DNA from: Panagrolaimus kolymaensis | Taxonomy: Eukaryota; Nematoda; Chromadorea; Rhabditida; Panagrolaimidae | Length of the DNA: 64,000 bases | Direction of reading: 5' to 3' | Assembly (NCBI GenBank): GCA_028622995.1 | Contig: JAJQJQ010000041.1 | Coordinates: forward strand, 1,488,001-1,552,000 | Shown here: in pieces, positions 46,198-57,930 of the stretch | Position numbering within the stretch: the stretch's first letter is position 1 | Layout: each line of letters begins with the position of its first letter | The notes under the pieces: generated by a model | What the model saw: only the letters and a program-made list of their open reading frames with translations | Told to the model about the DNA's origin: nothing | Databases searched by the model: none | Made by a program: the position numbers and the translations under genes

Positions 46198-47724
46198 ATG
46201 AAAAACCCATCAGAAAATTTAAGAATAATAGCACCCCATCATCTTATTCCAACGAAATCTGCTTCACATCCATCAATATTTTTAACCATTTTGGGAATTT
46301 TAATTATTACTGTATTTATTTTTTATATGTTTATTGATTTTTTTACAAAAGATTCATTTTTCACTCTTAAAATTGATTCAAATATTATTGTGAAAAATTA
46401 TTTATGGGATAAATTATTATCGAAGAATTCGATGGAAAATAATTTAACAACAACAACAACAATCGAAAAAGAGGATTTTAAAGAAAATAATATACAAACT
46501 TCGCCGCCAGAAATTGGTAATAAAAACGGCGATAAAAATGTTAATGAATTTGAGACTATTCCAAAGTTTAATAAATTTATTTCGTGTACATTTCGAACTT
46601 GCAGTGGAATTGGAAATCAGGTAAAAAAATTTAAAGAAAAAAACTTTCATGAAACGACGTTGATGGATTTTTTTTAGATGTTCCGTTTTGCTTCACTTTA
46701 TTCCATTGGTCGATATTTTAATCGAAGCGCATATTTTAATGCTGCAAATCGATGTCAACAAAATACGATGCCAGAAATAAAAGAAATTTTTCCAAATTTT
46801 TATAATAATATTCAACTTTTAAATCCACCAAATAATTTTAATGAAATTTTACATAGTGATTTTGCATTGGATTGTTGCCATTATCAAAATCCAAATACGT
46901 TTGTTAATTTTATTTTAAAAAAAATTATTGTTGGAAAAAAGGTTTATTGTTTTTCAGAATGCATGATGTCCCGAAAAAATATTTAATTTTAAATGGAAAT
47001 TATTTACAATCATATAAATATTTTGATTCTCGAAAACATGAAATTCGTTATTTTTTTGATTTTAATCAAAAAATTAAAGATTCGGTGGAAAAAGTTGGGA
47101 ATAAAATGTTTGGGTAAGTAGCTGGCTTCATTTCGAGAAGCTAAAAAACTTTTTTAGCACAGAAAAATTTTTAAATTCTTTTTTAGATCTGACCCGTCTC
47201 ATAAACTTTGCATTCATATTCGTCGAGGAGATTTTCTTATTCACGAACAACTTGAATCTCGGGCAGAATTTATTGAACCTGCCATTTCATTTCTTTATTT
47301 AAATTTAACTCAAAAAGGAATTACGAATATTTCAATTATTTTTCTTGGAAGTGATTTGACTTTCACCAATTCTCTTAAATTTAATCGAACTCAATTCCAA
47401 ACAATTTATGCTCCAAGATTAAAATCTCGAGGCGAAGACATGCATTTTGGTATTAAATATTGTAATACTTTACTTATAAGTGGTTCAGGTTCCACATTTG
47501 CTTGGTGGATCGGTTATTTTATGCCGGATGGATCTCAAATATTTTATAATGCTCAAGTTAGTAAAAAGCGGGATTATGTAAAAGATTTATATGATTTTGA
47601 TTTTTTTCCAAATCATTGGAATATGTTGGAATTAAATAAAACCATCGGGAAAGTGGAAATGGATAATCGATGGTTTTATGAAAGATTTTCATGGCCAAGA
47701 AAAGGCATTCCTCCATTGTTTTAG
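46198..47724 (+). CDS. Alpha-1,2-fucosyltransferase-like protein (GT11), copy 1
   Basis: Predicted Golgi type II membrane glycosyltransferase moving fucose from GDP-fucose to galactose-type acceptors. Four exons (46198-46620, 46678-46898, 46958-47113, 47187-47724) give 445 residues. The cytoplasmic tail is followed by a membrane anchor (PSIFLTILGILIITVFIFYM) and a stem. The catalytic domain starts at CSGIGNQMFRFASLYSIG, the GT11 GxGNQMFxxA motif. It continues with the GDP-fucose-binding HIRRGDF (HxRRxD), and ends with the SGSGSTFAWWIGYF motif and WFYERFSWP. The Met at 46198 is chosen; an upstream open stretch has no ATG. The NQ|MF splice junction is conserved in the second copy at 56056-57930. 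The intergenic gap to the pseudogene on its left is about 300 bases. Confidence 0.85.
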
Positions 47725-47851
47725 TTTTTAGTTTCTAATTGTTAAATTTCTCGTGATTGGTTTCTTCGTAATTAATACTTCGCTGCGATACCAGAATTTA
47801 TTTTGTAAAACGGGTAATTAGAAATAAATATTTTTATAAACATCTTTTTCT

Positions 47852-49170
47852 TTAAAAAGTATTTGCAAAAACCACGGTTGTTGACACAAAATTTTTATTC
47901 CATCGCCGAAAAAATAATCGATAAACTTTTTTTCTCATTGTTGAATTCAAAGTTAAATAAATTATTGCTGGTTGGCCTAAAAAAATAAATAAAACAAATA
48001 TTAAATTTATTTTGAGAAGTAAAAAAAATAATATGATTTAGCAAAATTTTAGTTCTTTGATGCTATTAACATTTTCTTTGACAAATTAAATTTGCGCATT
48101 TCTTTCTAAAGTTTTTTTGTAGCGCAAAAAAAAATTTACCATCAAACAATAAAAAAGTATACTGTAGCCATGGATTTAAAAAAGTTGGTAAACGAACAAA
48201 TTGAATAATAATGAATCCAACACTAATCATAAAAAGAAAAAGTGATATAACTAAAATTTGGCCGAATACTTTTGTCTAAAAAATTTTTTTCTTATTACTC
48301 AAAAAATATTTATGCCACGTCAATGCTCTTACCTGACGAGCAAGTTGTCGGCCATCAGTGTTTTTAGTTTTCATATTTATAAAAAAAGTTAAATATTCTA
48401 TAAGTTAAAGGCACCATAATCGAAACAAAAACATTATTGTAAAATATTGAAACATCAGTGTACTGAAGAAAAAAAAGAGAACATGAGTGGTGGGATTTTA
48501 AGTAAAAAGGCATTTACCGTATTACTGCTATCAAGAAAATATCCCGCATGAGGATTATAAACAATTACCAAATAAATTGGATTAAAAAGTGATGGGGGAC
48601 CAAAAAGAATATCATGAAATCCCCAAATCAAAGGTAAAAGCATCCAAACAAAAGTTTTATTTCCTTCAAATAAAATTATACTCCATTTTTCATTTAAAGC
48701 TTCGAAACATCGATTAAAAGATAAAATAACGATGGCTATGCATTGAGCTTTCCAAGCCATACCATTCAAGCATCCAATCCAATAATATGAAATTGGCCAA
48801 TAACAAAATACATTTCCTGTGATACTAAGGATTCCAGCCCAAAATCCTGTGTAAAGACTCGTATTGAGATCGAGAATGGCGAGATAAATCATAAGTTTAT
48901 AACACGAATGTTTCAGCAATTCTCGATCACACATAACTATTATAAATGGAATATACAAAACCTAAAAATAAATTATTATTATTTTTCCAAAGTTCCAGAA
49001 TCTTTAAAATGTTTATAAGCAAAGTTGTTTACCCAAATAATTAAAAAGGTAATAAGAAATAACCATCCAAAAAACATCGATGACCTCTCTTCATATGGTA
49101 TGTCATGATAATTATAAAATGAACAATTATATAAGTTTTCATAATCTTTCGTAAAATAAACTAAAGCCAT
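47852..49170 (-). pseudogene. Srt-class serpentine receptor with an apparent frameshift
   Basis: Nematode chemosensory-type seven-helix receptor of the Srt class. Exons on the minus strand: 49170-49033, 48961-48518, 48462-48333, 48275-48140, 47976-47852. Landmarks in order: YNCSFYNY near the N-terminus; LLKHSCYKLMIYLAILD; the TM3-4 part with FCYWPISYYWIG and ILSFNRCFEAL; GFHDILFGPP; YTDVSIFYNNVFVSIMVPLT; FINMKTKNTDGRQLARQ; and the family ending PAIIYLTLNSTMRKKVYRLFF. In the third exon, near 48405, the frame breaks: VPLT and LIEYLTFFINMK are in different frames, one base apart. It may be a young pseudogene, an assembly or sequencing error, or an unrecognised short intron. All other junctions are consistent. 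It converges on GT11 copy 1 with about 130 bases between stops. Confidence 0.7.
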
Positions 49171-49755
49171 TTTTCTAACAACTTCTTTATCGATAAGGAA
49201 AAAACAAAAGCATTTATAAACAAAAGACAATTTTGAAAAATGGTGACTTTTCTTTGAAAACTATGCCAATTGCCAATTAACTTTTAAAATAAATAAGATT
49301 AAATTCGGTCGTTTTAGTTTTTTTTTATGTATGCTTATTTATTTTTCGTATCCAAGCATCAAAGTTTTAACCTCAAATAAAATTAATTAAAATTCAAGCA
49401 TTTTGTTTTTTCTAAAAATAAAAAGAAAAGCTTGCTTACATAATTAAATGATGCGAGCAGGATAAAAGCTTGATATGAATAAAACATTTTTTGTTATTAC
49501 CATTTTTTCGAGTAAAATACTCTCACTCTTTGTAAAATGATAAAAAAAAAACAAAAGTTTCATCTTAAAGTAATCTGCCTGCCGCATATTTCCTCCATAT
49601 GTGATACAGTAAACATTAGATACTGAAATTGCAATCTCACAACCCATCTTTAAAAAAATATGAGAAATAATTGTTCAAAAATAAACAAAAAAAATTTTAT
49701 GCAAAATATAACATAAAAAACAATACAAAAATATGAAGATTAACAAAAAATTAGA
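49171..49755. other. Spacer between MATH-BTB 3' end and the Srt gene
   Basis: Contains the Srt promoter region. A 67-codon open frame at 49444-49647 (minus) shows no recognisable domain and is not called. Otherwise nothing seen. Confidence 0.35.
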
Positions 49756-51085
49756 TTAGAGCAAATTATGGATTTCAGCAAAGATAACATCACCAAGATC
49801 GACGAATTTGATGTTCAAATTGTTAGCATGTCTTTCTTTAACAAGGTATTCAATGCAGCTCTTCTTGAGTTCAGGAAAATCTTGATCGACCAAATAATTC
49901 GCCAATTCGACACAGTTGGCATCAGTAATACGTTGAGCAAATTTCAATTCAGCTTTGGCCTAAAAAATATATTCAAGTTAAGAGAACATTATAAAAAAAA
50001 GAAGAAGGGAAACTTGCTTTAAGTTCAGGGAAGCCGCAAACGATCGAAAAATTCAAAAGATGGACCAAATTTTGAGAGCTGAGTTCGGGAATGTCCATAC
50101 CATAACAGTATCCAACCGTAGTTCTGACAACAACATAAGGTTCCTCATCGATTCGGAACTTCTTGTGCTGACCTTTGAATACTTCATCGAATTTTGAAAA
50201 GTTTCTCTTAAGCACAGATTTATGAGCCTAAAAAATAGAAAAGTATTTAAAAAACATCGCATAAAAAAACTCACATTGATCGGTTTACCTTCCGTAATAA
50301 TTGTAAAGTCATATTTAAAATCATCATCCATCGTAGCAGCAGGTTCTTTAATAGTGGCGACGGCAATAGATTCTTGAACAGGAGTAACATCACGAGTACG
50401 ACGAGGAGTGACTTCACGAATTTCTTTAGGTTCAACAATCAACATTCCATGAATTTTGAGATCCATACGATTATCAATAAAATATTTATTTGAACTTGAC
50501 ATGATATCACCATAATGGAAGCAGTAGTCACCTTTGGAGGAAGATTTATCATAGTCGTGGTTGATTGAAGTTGTAAAACCTGTCGATGGAACACTGATAA
50601 TGTATGTAGCACGAATTTTAACATCTTCAGGAAAAACGAGTTTCAAAAAGATTCCAACATTAGGTTTGCCTCTGCGTTGATCAGGATCATGTCGGATTTC
50701 TACAAAGTATTGAATTTCTTTACAGCCTCTAACTTGAAAATAGTCAGTTCCAGCATAACGGAATGTTTGAAGAGTTGATTTCGAAACTTTTATTGAACGT
50801 GAGAAATGATATTCAGTTGCCTAAAAATGAAAGCATATTTATTGTAAAAAGGATTGACAGAGTATGAAGCATAAACAACGAATAAATCTAAGGAAATCAA
50901 AAGAGAACGATCAAACTTTCTTCCTTATTCTGACCCCAAAAAAGAAAACTTACTCTTTCTTTTGAACCATTAGGTGAATGACGACGAGGTGGTGATGTTT
51001 TAGCGCGTGAGCGACGAGATGGATATCGCGATGAACTTCGACGATAAGAGCGAGCTCTTAATGGAGAATCTCTGTGAGATACCAT
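49756..51085 (-). CDS. MATH-BTB-type protein with Arg/Ser-rich N-terminus
   Basis: Probable substrate adaptor of a CUL3 ubiquitin ligase, the usual role of nematode MATH-BTB proteins. Four exons (51085-50954, 50820-50275, 50227-50018, 49959-49756) give 363 residues. Residues 1-44 are rich in Arg and Ser (RSYRRSSSRYPSRRSRAK), unusual for this family and possibly a nuclear signal. The MATH-like part follows (YFVEIRHDP, VGIFLKLV, CFHYGDIMSS), then a linker with PRRTRDVTP. The BTB domain starts YDFTIITEGKPINAHKSVL, continues FDEVFKGQ and VVVRTTVGYCYGMDI, and ends in helices (ANCVELANYLVDQDFPELK). The last intron has a GC donor (CTTAAA|GCAAGT), the only choice that keeps the frame. A fragment of another gene's 3' end lies just upstream at 51420-51640. 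Confidence 0.75.
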
Positions 51086-51419
51086 GCTAAAAAGAGAAAA
51101 TGCGAATGATTAAAAATAATAATATGTGAAACAAGTAAAAATATTAGCGGTGGATGATAATTAATTTTGGAAGAAAAGAAACATTATTAGAAAGCGGAAG
51201 AGAAGAAGAGTAAGTAAGAATGGAGAAAACATGAAATGAATGAAACTGAATCCATCAAGCAACAAAAAATTTTGTCAAAAATTGGAAGCAGCGAGTTTAA
51301 AACATTCGCTCCAAAAGCTGACGATTTACTTTACAGTAGCTTATAAAGCAAAATGAAATTAGCATGGGAAAAAAGCAATTTACTTTTTCTCTTTGAATTG
51401 TCCATATCGAAAAAAATAA

Positions 51420-51640
51420 TGTAAACAAAAATACGAAACAAAAAAAACATTTATTAAAACATAAAAAACAAAACATTAACATTAACAAAAAAATCTTATT
51501 AGCAAATTATTCAAATTTTCTTTTTCATCCATTATCTTCTACGTTGCTTCAGTAAACATTCATCCGTTGTTTTTCTTTGTGATTAAAAAGAGGAAACATT
51601 TATTTTCGTTTATCAACGCATTTTAATTCCACTGTTTGTC
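51420..51640 (-). pseudogene. Fragment copy of the 3' end of the gene at 54130-55492
   Basis: Direct repeat of about 54010-54245: both share ACATTTATTAAAACATAAAA, CAAATTTTCTTTTTCATCCA, TTATCTTCT(A/T)CGTTGCTTCA and TTTGTGATTAAAAA. It covers the 3' flank plus the last dozen codons of the parent (the KQRRR-stop end). No upstream exons are found, so this is a 5'-truncated relic left by a local duplication. Confidence 0.65.
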
Positions 51641-52079
51641 CCTATTGTTTTAACCAAATACCGCTGCTCAAAAAAGAATATGTATATTCGGCCTCATAGA
51701 TTTTAATCAAACTCTTCCTTCCATGCCTTTCAATTTTTTATATACTAATTGTGTGGTTTGATAACCATGTTTTCATATTTTGTTTCTGGATTACTAATTT
51801 TGAGGATACTCTAGGAAAAACTACCGATGCTTTAATAAATATTTTCTGGTGCTTTATGATGATTTTGTATTTGAAGGAAACATATTTAGTTTCGTGACCC
51901 TTTTGACCCATAATTTTTTTAAAAACCTCTATTTTTATTTTCTTCCAAACAACAAAAAACCGAGCACAATATTTGTGCATTGTTAGCTTTTTCATTTATG
52001 ACCAAACATTTTTTTTGCCATTCAACTCCAAATTGTGGTTAATAAATCAATTGTGTCTTATTTTTATTACTTGAAATAA

Positions 52080-53290
52080 GTGATGGCATTCATTATTTTT
52101 ATAACATTGTTATTTTCAATTTTTGTGTATTCTTTATTTCAAAAATTCGTAAATTATTTCAAGCGAAGAAAGCCTATTATTCATCCCTCATTTCCTTCAA
52201 CTTTAACATATTTTATTTGTAAAAAAGCACCTTCGAAGCTTCAATTTAAACCTTTTTCGAGTTTCAAAATCGTTTGGAAAATATATTCATCGAAAAATTG
52301 ATATTCTTCGTATTGAATATGGAGGAATTCACTATTTAAAATGGCAGAATAATCAAACATTCGGACATATTTGCAAGGATAAAATTTTCAAGTAAACTTT
52401 TTTAAATTTTCTTTCAATGAATTTTTTTTTTGCTTTAAGTTTTTAAAATCACACTCTTAATTTTTTTATCTATAAAACCATAAAGCGATTTTAAAAGAAA
52501 AAACTTCGTAAGAATCTTTATTATTTTGACACCATTTTCCAATCAACCTACCTTAAAAAATTTTTATGCGAGACTTTATAATTTTAATTTTTCATTTAAT
52601 GATCAGGACTTACATAGTTGAACTTTAAGGTTAAAACACAAACTTTGTATCGCCAACAAAATTGAATTTTATTATGTAACCTTAAACGAAATTAAAACTC
52701 TTTATTTAAACAAGTTGATATTTCACTGTTTATCGGATATGGAATTATTGATGTGCGAATTAAACAAAGAAGTTGTCGATTTATTAATGGTACCGACATT
52801 ATAGTCACTAAAAATTGTAGCTTGCAAAATTGATGGCTTTAATGAAGTAATGACTTCTGTTATGAGGAATTCTTCCTTACTTAATAAATTTGTGTATGTT
52901 TGTCTCACCAACAAAGTATAAAATTATACTATTAAATATTTTTTAGGATACTAAATGACATAGGAATTATTTTAAACGATTGTTTGTTAGACTTAAGTGA
53001 TAAAAAAAATAAATTTGATTTATGCATTTTTTCACCAATAATTAAATTAATTCCAGTTAAAATTATTCTAAACTTCGTAAAAAATAATATAACAGAAAAT
53101 GGAACTTTCCAAATATTTTATGGTATTCAACTTACTCAAGAGTATAAACAAGAAATTAAGAAGTTTTATAAAATTCTTGGGACTCTGCGATCTCAAATGT
53201 CAGTTGAGATTAAGGAAAAAAAATTTTAAATTAATATATTACGATGTGATTGAAAAAAAGATATGTATTGGAAAAATAATAAAAAAAATA
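52080..53290 (+). pseudogene. Decayed gene, possibly of an F-box-like nematode family
   Basis: A string of short open pieces in changing frames. The first, from the ATG at 52083 to 52301, includes PIIHPSFPSTLTYFICKK and KPFSSFKIVWKIY. It recalls the start of multi-copy F-box-like nematode proteins (LP..I.YYI.K ... L..SCKYF). Later pieces, at 52650-52800 and 52984-53229 (LDLSDKKNKFDLCIFSP, IQLTQEYKQEIKKFYKIL), could be the body and end of the same gene. Stops and frame changes between the pieces rule out an intact gene. Family assignment is from memory of the sequence pattern only. Confidence 0.3.
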
Positions 53291-53339
53291 TATTCATAAG
53301 AAAAACTCTTTTCGGAATTACAAAAACATGGTTTACCAA

Positions 53340-53960
53340 CAGATAATTTACTTATTATGTTAATGAATGAAGAAAGAAAATCCCTATTTGCTTTGATATC
53401 AAAATTAAAATGGTCAAGATGAAGCAGAAAGGTGAGGGAGAGCTTGAAGGCTATGATGTGATTACGGTGAAATCAGTAAAATCATGTGTTGAAGAACCTA
53501 TAAAAGTTATAATCAAGTCTTGAAGTTATAGTAAAATTATTCATGATGATAAAGAAGAAACTTTTTTGTTATTACATTTGATAATGGTAGAGACACAACA
53601 AAGCTCGCCCTCATCTTTGGTAATAAAATAAAAGATGCAATCAATCCTTTTAATTTAAGTTTTATTTGGATGTATCGTGAAAATAATTTTAAATCTTAAT
53701 ACTGCTGTTTTGCAACTCGCTAAATATATTAAACTAACTTAAAAGATTGAAATTAATGATAACTGTGAAATAAAAATGTGTAATGTGCGATGGTTTCTCA
53801 CTGATGATTATAAATTAATGAAGCAGCAGCTCATTTTGTTAATTAAATGTGCAAGTATCCATGTGTTTATTTTATTGTCTTTCACAAGCGGAAAGAACTT
53901 ATGCTATTGTAAATATCGATACAACAATGATGTATGCATAAGTTTATTTTTTTCTAATTG
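53340..53960 (+). pseudogene. Decayed ORF, possibly mobile-element associated
   Basis: Read in patches it gives NLLIMLMNEERKSLFALIS, QKGEGELEGYDVITVKSVKS, FDNGRDTTKLALIFGNKIKD, FNLSFIWMYREN, NTAVLQLAKYIK and MCNVRWFLTDDYKLMKQQL. Several stops and frame changes lie between the pieces. The order, with a TFDNG..TTKLAL-type core followed by a WFLTxDYK-type motif, resembles a protein family that is multi-copy in some invertebrate genomes and often next to transposons. I cannot name it with certainty. It follows directly on the decayed gene at 52080-53290. Confidence 0.3.
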
Positions 53961-54129
53961 ACGGTAAATCGTCCATAGAAATCATCTACCAAAAAGTAAA
54001 TGAACCTATTCCATAATAATGTAAACAAAATATGAAGCAAAAAAAACATTTATTAAAACATAAAAAACAAAACATTAACAATAACAAAAAATCTTATTAG
54101 CACATTATTCAAATTTTCTTTTTCATCCA

Positions 54130-55492
54130 TTATCTTCTTCGTTGCTTCACTTGATGAAATGTAACAAAAGTTGATGATTCTACAAAGCATTCGAGAAGTT
54201 GAAATCGTTTGTGATTAAAAACAGGAAATATTTCTTTTGGTTTATCAACAATTTTTGGTGCCACCGATGTATATGGAATCACAATATAATCTCCACCATA
54301 TGTTTTGATAGTTGATCGAGGTGGCTTTTTATCCCATGGAATCTTTCGATAAATACCATTTTTACATTTTGCGTGAATTCGTTTCTAAAACATACCATTA
54401 AAAGTTGTTACAAAACAAACAAAAACTTACATTTTTGAATACTGTAAAGTTGTTTAGCAATTGCCAACAGGCATAATGATTCACACTAAGTCCACGTAAA
54501 CAAAACATCAATGATCCAGAAATATGAACAGTTTCGGTTAAATCTGAAAAAAAGGAAGTCGTCATTAGTAAGTGGAATAAAAAAAATACCATCAAAGTTC
54601 AAATAAGATAAAGGAATAACAATGGCGCCAAAATCGGTGTAACAAACATTGAAACCATCAAAATTCAAAATTTCAACAGGATTCACTTCACACAAAATTC
54701 GTTTAATCTAAATAATCCATCATTAGAAAATATGCTTTTGCTAATCCATCATCCATCCATTAACCAACCATAAAATAACCATTATGTACAATACCACCTT
54801 CAAATTGTTCTTCCGTTAAATCAAAGTACCACTTAGAATACAGGATAGCAAAAAGATCAGTAAACACGATGGTAAGTTCTTTAGGAGGAGGCACATACAT
54901 TTTGTGAACATAACCAAAATAAGATTTTCCAATGATTAGCTTATCAAATTTCCTGAAAAACGAACACATAAAAATCAAAGTTATAAAACCGTTGAAACTA
55001 ACTAACAAGCATCATAAAAACTTACTCAACAAGCTTTCGAAAAACTATGATTGGACGATAAAATGGTGCTATAACATAACAAATTGCAATATCTTTGTAT
55101 TTCTTTACAATCAATATTTGAACTTCGATTCTTGAACTTTGTCGAGTTGGAACACATGTAGCGATATATTTCAAATGTGGTGGAAGATCAGAGTAATCAT
55201 CTTTGAATAAACCATAATATTGATCATTTTGTACAGTCATAGATACATTCATATTTGTTATAAGATTTTCCTAAAAAATGAGAAATTGCAACAACAACAA
55301 AAAAGATAGTTGAACAAAAAGCATACAAACTCTTCATGAATCTCTTCTCCCTTCGAGTAATACACTTTGATCCTAAAAAATAAAAACTTATTTTTGATGG
55401 AGAAAATATAAATGTAACAAATAAACTTACAAATTAGGTCTTCTTTCATTGTTGTCATTATTATATGAGTAGTTATTACCATAAAAAGACAT
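54130..55492 (-). CDS. Protein of unknown function (340 residues)
   Basis: Seven exons (55492-55431, 55372-55327, 55270-55026, 54952-54769, 54707-54590, 54543-54431, 54384-54130) join in frame, all with consensus GT-AG introns. The frame survival across six introns makes a real gene likely. The N-terminus is Asn/Tyr-rich (MSFYGNNYSYNNDNNERR) with no signal peptide. The middle is mostly predicted beta-strand (IEVQILIVKKYKDIAICYVI; ELTIVFTDLFAILYSKWYF; FNVCYTDFGAIVIPLSYL), and the end is basic (HQVKQRRR). No known domain was recognised. A relic of its 3' end lies at 51420-51640, so the locus has been duplicated at least once. Confidence 0.7.
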
Positions 55493-56055
55493 CGTTGAAC
55501 AAGAAAAGTTGTTAGAAGCAAAGAAACTAAAAAACAATGTTTATGAAAAAATGTTTGAAGCAACAAAAAAAACCCGCGTAAAATGAAAGGCTTTTGCATG
55601 GAAAAGAAAAATCAGCAAAAGCGAAAAGTCAAAACCCAAAAATAATTCTGTCGCGTTTTTTTTTTTCTGAAAGAAGTTTCACAAAAATTTTTAACGAAGC
55701 ATAATTTTTTGTTTGTTTGGATGGATTTCAGATTATTATTATTAGCAACATTCTTTCTTCTCTTTGTTTTGGACGGTAATGTTATGTACTTACTTTTTTT
55801 CAATGCATACAGTCATGAAAATCAGCCACGTATGTGAATGATCACTCATAAAATATGTATGTTTGGATGGAATTTGTTAATCCCCAATATTCGATTAATC
55901 TTCTTCTCAAATTATTATTACATTATTTTTTCTGTCGGTATAAAAAGACAAAAAAAAATCGTTAAAAATGTTTACATTTTATAAAGTTTTTTCGATTCAA
56001 TATTTTTTCAAGTTTCAAATGAAACAAATAATAATAAATTTTACTAATAATAATT
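55493..56055. other. Divergent spacer
   Basis: Between the unknown gene (minus) and GT11 copy 2 (plus); presumably both promoters. AT-rich, nothing specific seen. Confidence 0.35.
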
Positions 56056-57930
56056 ATGAAAGGTTGCCTCACTATATTACCCCTTTATCGAATTCGATTA
56101 ATTGAAATTAAAACTTTTTACTATTTTTATATTAGCCTTTTATTGTGTTTAATTTTAAGTGTTTCTATAGTATTTATTTGGTTTATGGGTGTTCAACAAC
56201 AAGCATCTCAAACTATTAATGAAATAGGTAAACTTAACTCTTGATTTTAGCCGTCGTTCGAATTTTAGGAGTTTTAGAGAAATTTGTGAAAGAAATAAGA
56301 TAAGAACCACAAAATATTTTTTTAGGAAAATTAAGAATATTTTTGTTTTTAGATTTATTACCAACCATTTATTTTTTTGACAAAACTGATCAAACAGCGA
56401 CTCAGCAGCCACCGCTAAAAATATTTGATACATATATTGGTGCCACTTATAAATCTTGTAGTGGAATAGGCAATCAGGTAAATGCTTTTATTAGAATATT
56501 TATATGCATTTCATTTTCTCCAAAAAGAACCGATTTTTTTTTGAGCCACCGAAACAAATATTTTGTTGTTTATTATTTTTGCGAAAACAAATAGTTATAA
56601 TATTTTTTATACCGTAGCAAATCTCCCAAAAAAAAATTTCTAAGGCTATTAAAAAACTTGAAAATGAATCAATCATACACAGATTTCATTTTTTTGTAGT
56701 TTTTTTTACCGATGAATAAACTCTCATTCATTTTTTAAGGCTTGACTCATTCATTTCTCTTTTTTTCTTTTTTTAGATGTTTCGTTTTGCTTCCCTTTAT
56801 TCCATTGGTCAAAGCCTAAATCGAACTCCATTTTATGATTCAACAAAATTATGCCAAAATGAAACCATGGAAGAATTTTATCATGTTTTTCCTAATTTAT
56901 TTAATCTTATTAAACCTCGAGTAAATAGCATTTTCCCACAAATATTTTTTTTGATCATTAAACTTTTTAGTCAATTGAAGCGAATGATTCCGCTCAAATG
57001 GATTATGGACTTAATTGTTGTAAATATGAAAATCCAAACAAGTAAGATCAAAAAAAAAAAATTTAATGAGGGAGGAAATGTTTTATTTTTCTGATTTTAT
57101 TGAACTTTTTTTAGGATTAAAAATGTCATTGAAAAATATTTAATTTTAAATGGAAATTATTTTCAATCATATAAATATTTTGATAAACATAAAAATGAAA
57201 TACTCAAATTGTTTGAATTCAAAGAAGATTTAAGGCTGAAAGTTGATAAAGCAACGAAAAAGTTATTCAAGTAAGTATTTTTTTAAAATTCAAATTGGCT
57301 CTGAAAAATATTTTTTGGTATTACCGCGATGAATTACTACGAATCTTGCAGCAATATTTTTATGTTATCGTAAACTTAATTTTTAGTGATGATACATCCC
57401 ATAAAATGTGCGTATATATTCGGCGTGGAGATTTTCTTATAAGCAAACAATTAGAAACTCGATCAGATTTTCTCATTCCCGCCATGGATTTCATGCAAGC
57501 TGATCTTTGCAAAACCAATGCTTCAAAATCACTATCATTAATTTTTCTTGGAGAAACTCAAAATTTTGTTGAAACTTTAGATTTAAATAAAACTCTTTAT
57601 CAACAAATTTATTCTCCATCCCTTCAAACTCGAGGGGAAGATATGTATTTTGGAAGTAAATTTTGTGATTCATTTTTACTCTCAGCTTCTGGATCAACGT
57701 TTGGCTGGTGGATGGCTTATTTTTTACCTAATAAAACTCCAATATATTATAATGGAATTGTGGGGAAATTTGGAATTCATCGAAAAGATGCATTTGACTT
57801 TGATCAGTTTCCTGAAAAATGGAATCGTCTGCTTCTTGAGGAAAAAACGGGAAAAGTTCTTCTTGAAAATCAATGGTTTTATCAAAGGCATGGATGGACA
57901 AAAGGTTATGAACCAAATAATATTTATTAG
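56056..57930 (+). CDS. Alpha-1,2-fucosyltransferase-like protein (GT11), copy 2
   Basis: Second GT11-type enzyme, same predicted role as the one at 46198. Six exons (56056-56227, 56353-56477, 56777-56920, 56971-57041, 57115-57270, 57387-57930) give 403 residues. The membrane anchor is FYYFYISLLLCLILSVSIVF. The catalytic motifs are CSGIGNQMFRFASLYSIG, YIRRGDF and SASGSTFGWWMAYF. The HxRRxD His is replaced by Tyr here (VYIRRGD, where copy 1 has IHIRRGD), which may change activity. Copy 2 has two introns that copy 1 lacks. Two intron positions, after NQ and the pair bounding the 156-base exon, are shared. The two copies share orientation and lie 8.3 kb apart. Confidence 0.85.

Noticed and set aside
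49444..49647. 67-codon frame on the minus strand
   Set aside because: No homology, no splice context; lies in the receptor's promoter region.
51738..51995. 85-codon minus-strand frame
   Set aside because: No recognisable domain or splice structure, within the region of gene relics.
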